DNA from: Bacillus alkalisoli
GTDB taxonomy: Bacteria > Bacillota > Bacilli > Bacillales > Bacillaceae_I
Direction of reading: 5' to 3'
Assembly: GCF_002797415.1 (NCBI RefSeq)
Contig: NZ_KZ454944.1
Coordinates: 85,745-149,744, forward strand
DNA length: 64,000 nucleotides
The notes under the pieces are model-generated. The model made no database searches. It saw nothing but the letters and a program-made list of their open reading frames with translations, and had not been told where the DNA came from. Shown here piece after piece: positions 62,340 to 64,000 of the stretch. Numbering within the stretch: position 1 is the first letter of the stretch; each line of letters begins with the position of its first letter. The translations under genes were made by a program, and so were the position numbers.

Positions 62340-62687
62340 TAGTGGATGTAAACGATAAATGCAAGTTAATTTTCTAAATTAAGGAAAATAATTCGTTTTG
62401 AACTCCGAGGAAATTGTTGCGCTAATTTTGTGCTTGTGCTATTTAATTATAAGTTTAGAGGCAGAGTTTTGATCCGATAATAGTTTTTAAAAAGGAGACA
62501 GAAGCGAATTAAAGAGAAAAAAACATCCGTCAGCTAGAACGGATGTTTTATTGAGTTGTCAAAAGTTGGGGAAATTTCAGTGTTAAGGATGGTGAATGAA
62601 TCGGAGAGTCTGTAAATTTGAGTTTGTATTAGTGTATGTTCGTTCGTGTTGTGAAATTGCTGCTTTAAAAAGTACCCCATCTTTCAA

Positions 62688-62745
62688 CCCTGATCCTCCG
62701 TGCGCTAGAATTTTAACTACTGGAGATCAGGGTCTTTTTTATTTT
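62688..62745 (+). terminator. Terminator-like hairpin facing the flavodoxin gene
   Basis: CCCTGATCCTCC and GGAGATCAGGG form a bulged stem of about eleven pairs, followed on the plus strand by TCTTTTTTATTTTTT. On the minus strand it lies just after the flavodoxin stop codon and could end that transcript too. No plus-strand gene is evident upstream. Confidence 0.6.
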
Positions 62746-63179
62746 TTGAAACTACGTTTAATTACGGACTCTACAAACATTTGACAACGCATCAAATCTT
62801 GTTCTTGAAGCAGTAGCTCCACTTTTAAAGTTGCAGCTAAATTTGTGTTAGTGTAGAGAATCTCAGTGAATTTATCAACTGCACCACAATAGTGGGGATA
62901 GAAGCTATCGCCTGTGCCGAAGACAGCTGTCACTACATTACTTTTTAAGAAATCACTAAACGTGTTGTAAAGCTTCTGCATTTCTTCTGGTATCTCGCCA
63001 TTTCCCCAAGAATAGGTTCCAATCACTACTGCATCATATTTACTCAAATGAGGTAGCTTAAATTCATGTATGGAAAATAGATGTACATCAACGAATCGAG
63101 ATAAGAAAATCGTATAAATTTGTTCTGCTAATTCTTTCGTATTACCTGTAACAGAAGAATAAATTATGGCGCACTTCAT
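62739..63179 (-). CDS. Flavodoxin, probable NrdI-like partner of ribonucleotide reductase
   Basis: The 146-residue protein has the flavodoxin fold: AIIYSSVTGNTKELAEQIY binds the FMN phosphate, VVIGTYSWGNGEIPEEMQ supplies an aromatic at the flavin, and AVFGTGDSFYPHYCGAVDKF is the second flavin loop. It is a one-electron carrier. Its ATG overlaps the stop codon of the ribonucleotide reductase gene (TAATG), so the two are made together. This suggests it reduces or activates the beta subunit, as NrdI does for class Ib enzymes; this role is inferred from context. Confidence 0.85.
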   Translation of the reverse strand: MKCAIIYSSVTGNTKELAEQIYTIFLSRFVDVHLFSIHEFKLPHLSKYDAVVIGTYSWGNGEIPEEMQKLYNTFSDFLKSNVVTAVFGTGDSFYPHYCGAVDKFTEILYTNTNLAATLKVELLLQEQDLMRCQMFVESVIKRSFKK

Positions 63180-64000
63180 TAGAGTTCATCAAAACCGTTA
63201 TACTTTGATACTTTTGAGTATGTTCTTGATTTTTGCTCAAAGAAATCAGATTTTGTATTATTAATCATTTCATCGCTAAAAACTTGAATCCAAGGCATTG
63301 GATTTGGTCTTTCTTCGTAAAAGTTTTTTAATCCTAGTTGTCTAAACCGTTTATTCGCTAAATATTCTATATATGCATCAAACTCGTCTAAGTCGATGCC
63401 TTTAATATCTTTTAATATATAACGGGCCCATTTTTTTTCAAGAACAACTGCTTGATTGATTGTACTATAGATGTAAGCAATATTAGCCTCTGTATGAAGA
63501 TTGGGATTTTCCGTAAAAAGAATTCGTATAAATTGAGAAATAAAGTAAGCATGTTGCATTTCGTCTCTTTGAATATAACTAATCATGGTACTTGTTTTTA
63601 GCATTTTTTGTTGGTGGGCTAAGTGATAGAAAAAAGCAAAGCCAGCATAAAAGTAAATACCTTCTAGATTAATAGAGTTTACACATAGCTTAAATAAAGA
63701 TTGCGATGTAGGTTCAGACCTAAATTCCTCATATGCATCTAAAATAAGTTGGTTACGTTGATTTACTATCGGATCTAGTTTAGCTTGATTAAACCGTTCA
63801 TTTTGTTCCGCAAGTGGAACTAGGGAACTTAGTATATAAGAATATGACTCATTATGAACAGCCTCTTGTTGAGAAATAACAGCAAAGATAGCTTTGAAAC
63901 TAGAATCTGTCACATAGTCCATCACTTGACTCATTGTTGGTGTTTGCAAACTGTCCAGTGAAGCTAACTGTGTGTTGATTCGCAGAAAAACATCTTTTTC
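63179..64000 (-). CDS. Class I ribonucleotide reductase beta subunit, partial
   Basis: The beta subunit houses the metal centre and radical that start reduction of ribonucleotides to deoxyribonucleotides. The frame stays open to the window edge, so the N terminus is missing; 273 residues are visible. Metal ligands and the radical Tyr are present: QQEAVHNESYS (Glu, His and the Tyr four residues on), NLEGIYFYAGF (Glu), and QRDEMQHAYF (Glu, His). The first ligand (Asp) would lie beyond the edge. The C-terminal tail SKYNGFDEL would contact the alpha subunit. The coupled flavodoxin argues for a NrdF-like enzyme, though NrdB is also possible. Confidence 0.92.
   Translation of the reverse strand, partial: EKDVFLRINTQLASLDSLQTPTMSQVMDYVTDSSFKAIFAVISQQEAVHNESYSYILSSLVPLAEQNERFNQAKLDPIVNQRNQLILDAYEEFRSEPTSQSLFKLCVNSINLEGIYFYAGFAFFYHLAHQQKMLKTSTMISYIQRDEMQHAYFISQFIRILFTENPNLHTEANIAYIYSTINQAVVLEKKWARYILKDIKGIDLDEFDAYIEYLANKRFRQLGLKNFYEERPNPMPWIQVFSDEMINNTKSDFFEQKSRTYSKVSKYNGFDEL

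Noticed and set aside
62596-62784. Plus-strand 62-codon frame near the flavodoxin gene
   Set aside because: It runs through a terminator-like hairpin and into the antisense of the flavodoxin gene; no ribosome-binding site.
50871-63179. Prophage or ICE in the accessory region
   Set aside because: No integrase, relaxase, capsid or other phage or conjugation gene is visible; the region is a patchwork of short cassettes.

Overview
The window is the replication-origin region of a low-GC Gram-positive chromosome of the family Bacillaceae. The evidence is the gene order (rRNA operon, gyrA, gyrB, remB, recF, yaaA, dnaN, oriC, dnaA / rpmH, rnpA, spoIIIJ, jag, mnmE, mnmG, rsmG, noc, parA, parB ... ychF, rpsF, ssbA, rpsR, yybS, gdpP, rplI, dnaB, purA, tRNAs, walRKHIJ, htrC, rlmH), the spore-former genes spoIIIJ and yyaC, and proteins that read as close relatives of the Bacillus subtilis ones. 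I cannot fix genus or species from the sequence alone.

Layout. 1-5.6 kb: tandem and rRNA-linked repeats, then a 16S-23S-5S operon on the minus strand; its 16S gene has an unusual extra hairpin in helix 44. 5.7-16.1 kb, minus strand: a degenerate HD-GYP gene, gyrA, gyrB, remB, recF, yaaA, dnaN and dnaA. oriC is bipartite: DnaA boxes upstream of dnaA (16.3-16.5 kb), and DnaA boxes plus a DnaA-trio and AT-rich unwinding region between dnaA and dnaN (14.4-14.7 kb). 17-31 kb, plus strand: rpmH-rnpA-spoIIIJ-jag, the tRNA/rRNA modification genes mnmE-mnmG-rsmG, and the chromosome segregation genes noc, parA and parB. Three exact parS sites lie here and a fourth lies inside walK. A 152-bp inverted-repeat element occurs on both sides of this block. 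31-40.5 kb: ribosomal proteins S6/S18 with SSB, the c-di-AMP phosphodiesterase GdpP, L9, replicative helicase, adenylosuccinate synthetase, and a Lys-Glu-Asp-Phe tRNA cluster. 41-50.9 kb: an M23/LysM/G5 cell-wall hydrolase, the essential WalRK cell-wall two-component operon, HtrC and RlmH. Transcription runs away from oriC in both arms, as expected for replication co-orientation.

50.9-64 kb is accessory. It begins exactly at the 3' end of rlmH, the gene used as attachment site by staphylococcal SCC elements, and an imperfect copy of the rlmH 3' end recurs 2.7 kb downstream. It holds a TauE-like permease, a twice-frameshifted AlbA_2 ATP-binding protein, MsrA, an acetyltransferase, a truncated nucleotidyltransferase start, a Csp copper-storage protein, a lipoprotein, an ankyrin protein, a methionine ABC transporter (metNIQ), a radical SAM/SPASM protein, a PadR operon, and a flavodoxin coupled to a class I ribonucleotide reductase beta subunit cut by the window edge.

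The most unusual structure is in the tRNA cluster. Two broken tRNA copies (Lys and Phe) stand upstream of their intact counterparts, and each is interrupted after nucleotide 26 by a homologous 77/78-nt insert whose 10-bp stem shows several compensatory changes. Other notable non-coding structure: two 8-unit arrays of ATCRGCG phased at 21,21,21,21,21,20,20 bp; a roughly 130-nt repeat linked to both rRNA and tRNA loci; four GC-rich palindromic repeats whose arms differ but stay self-complementary; and DnaA-box clusters outside oriC.
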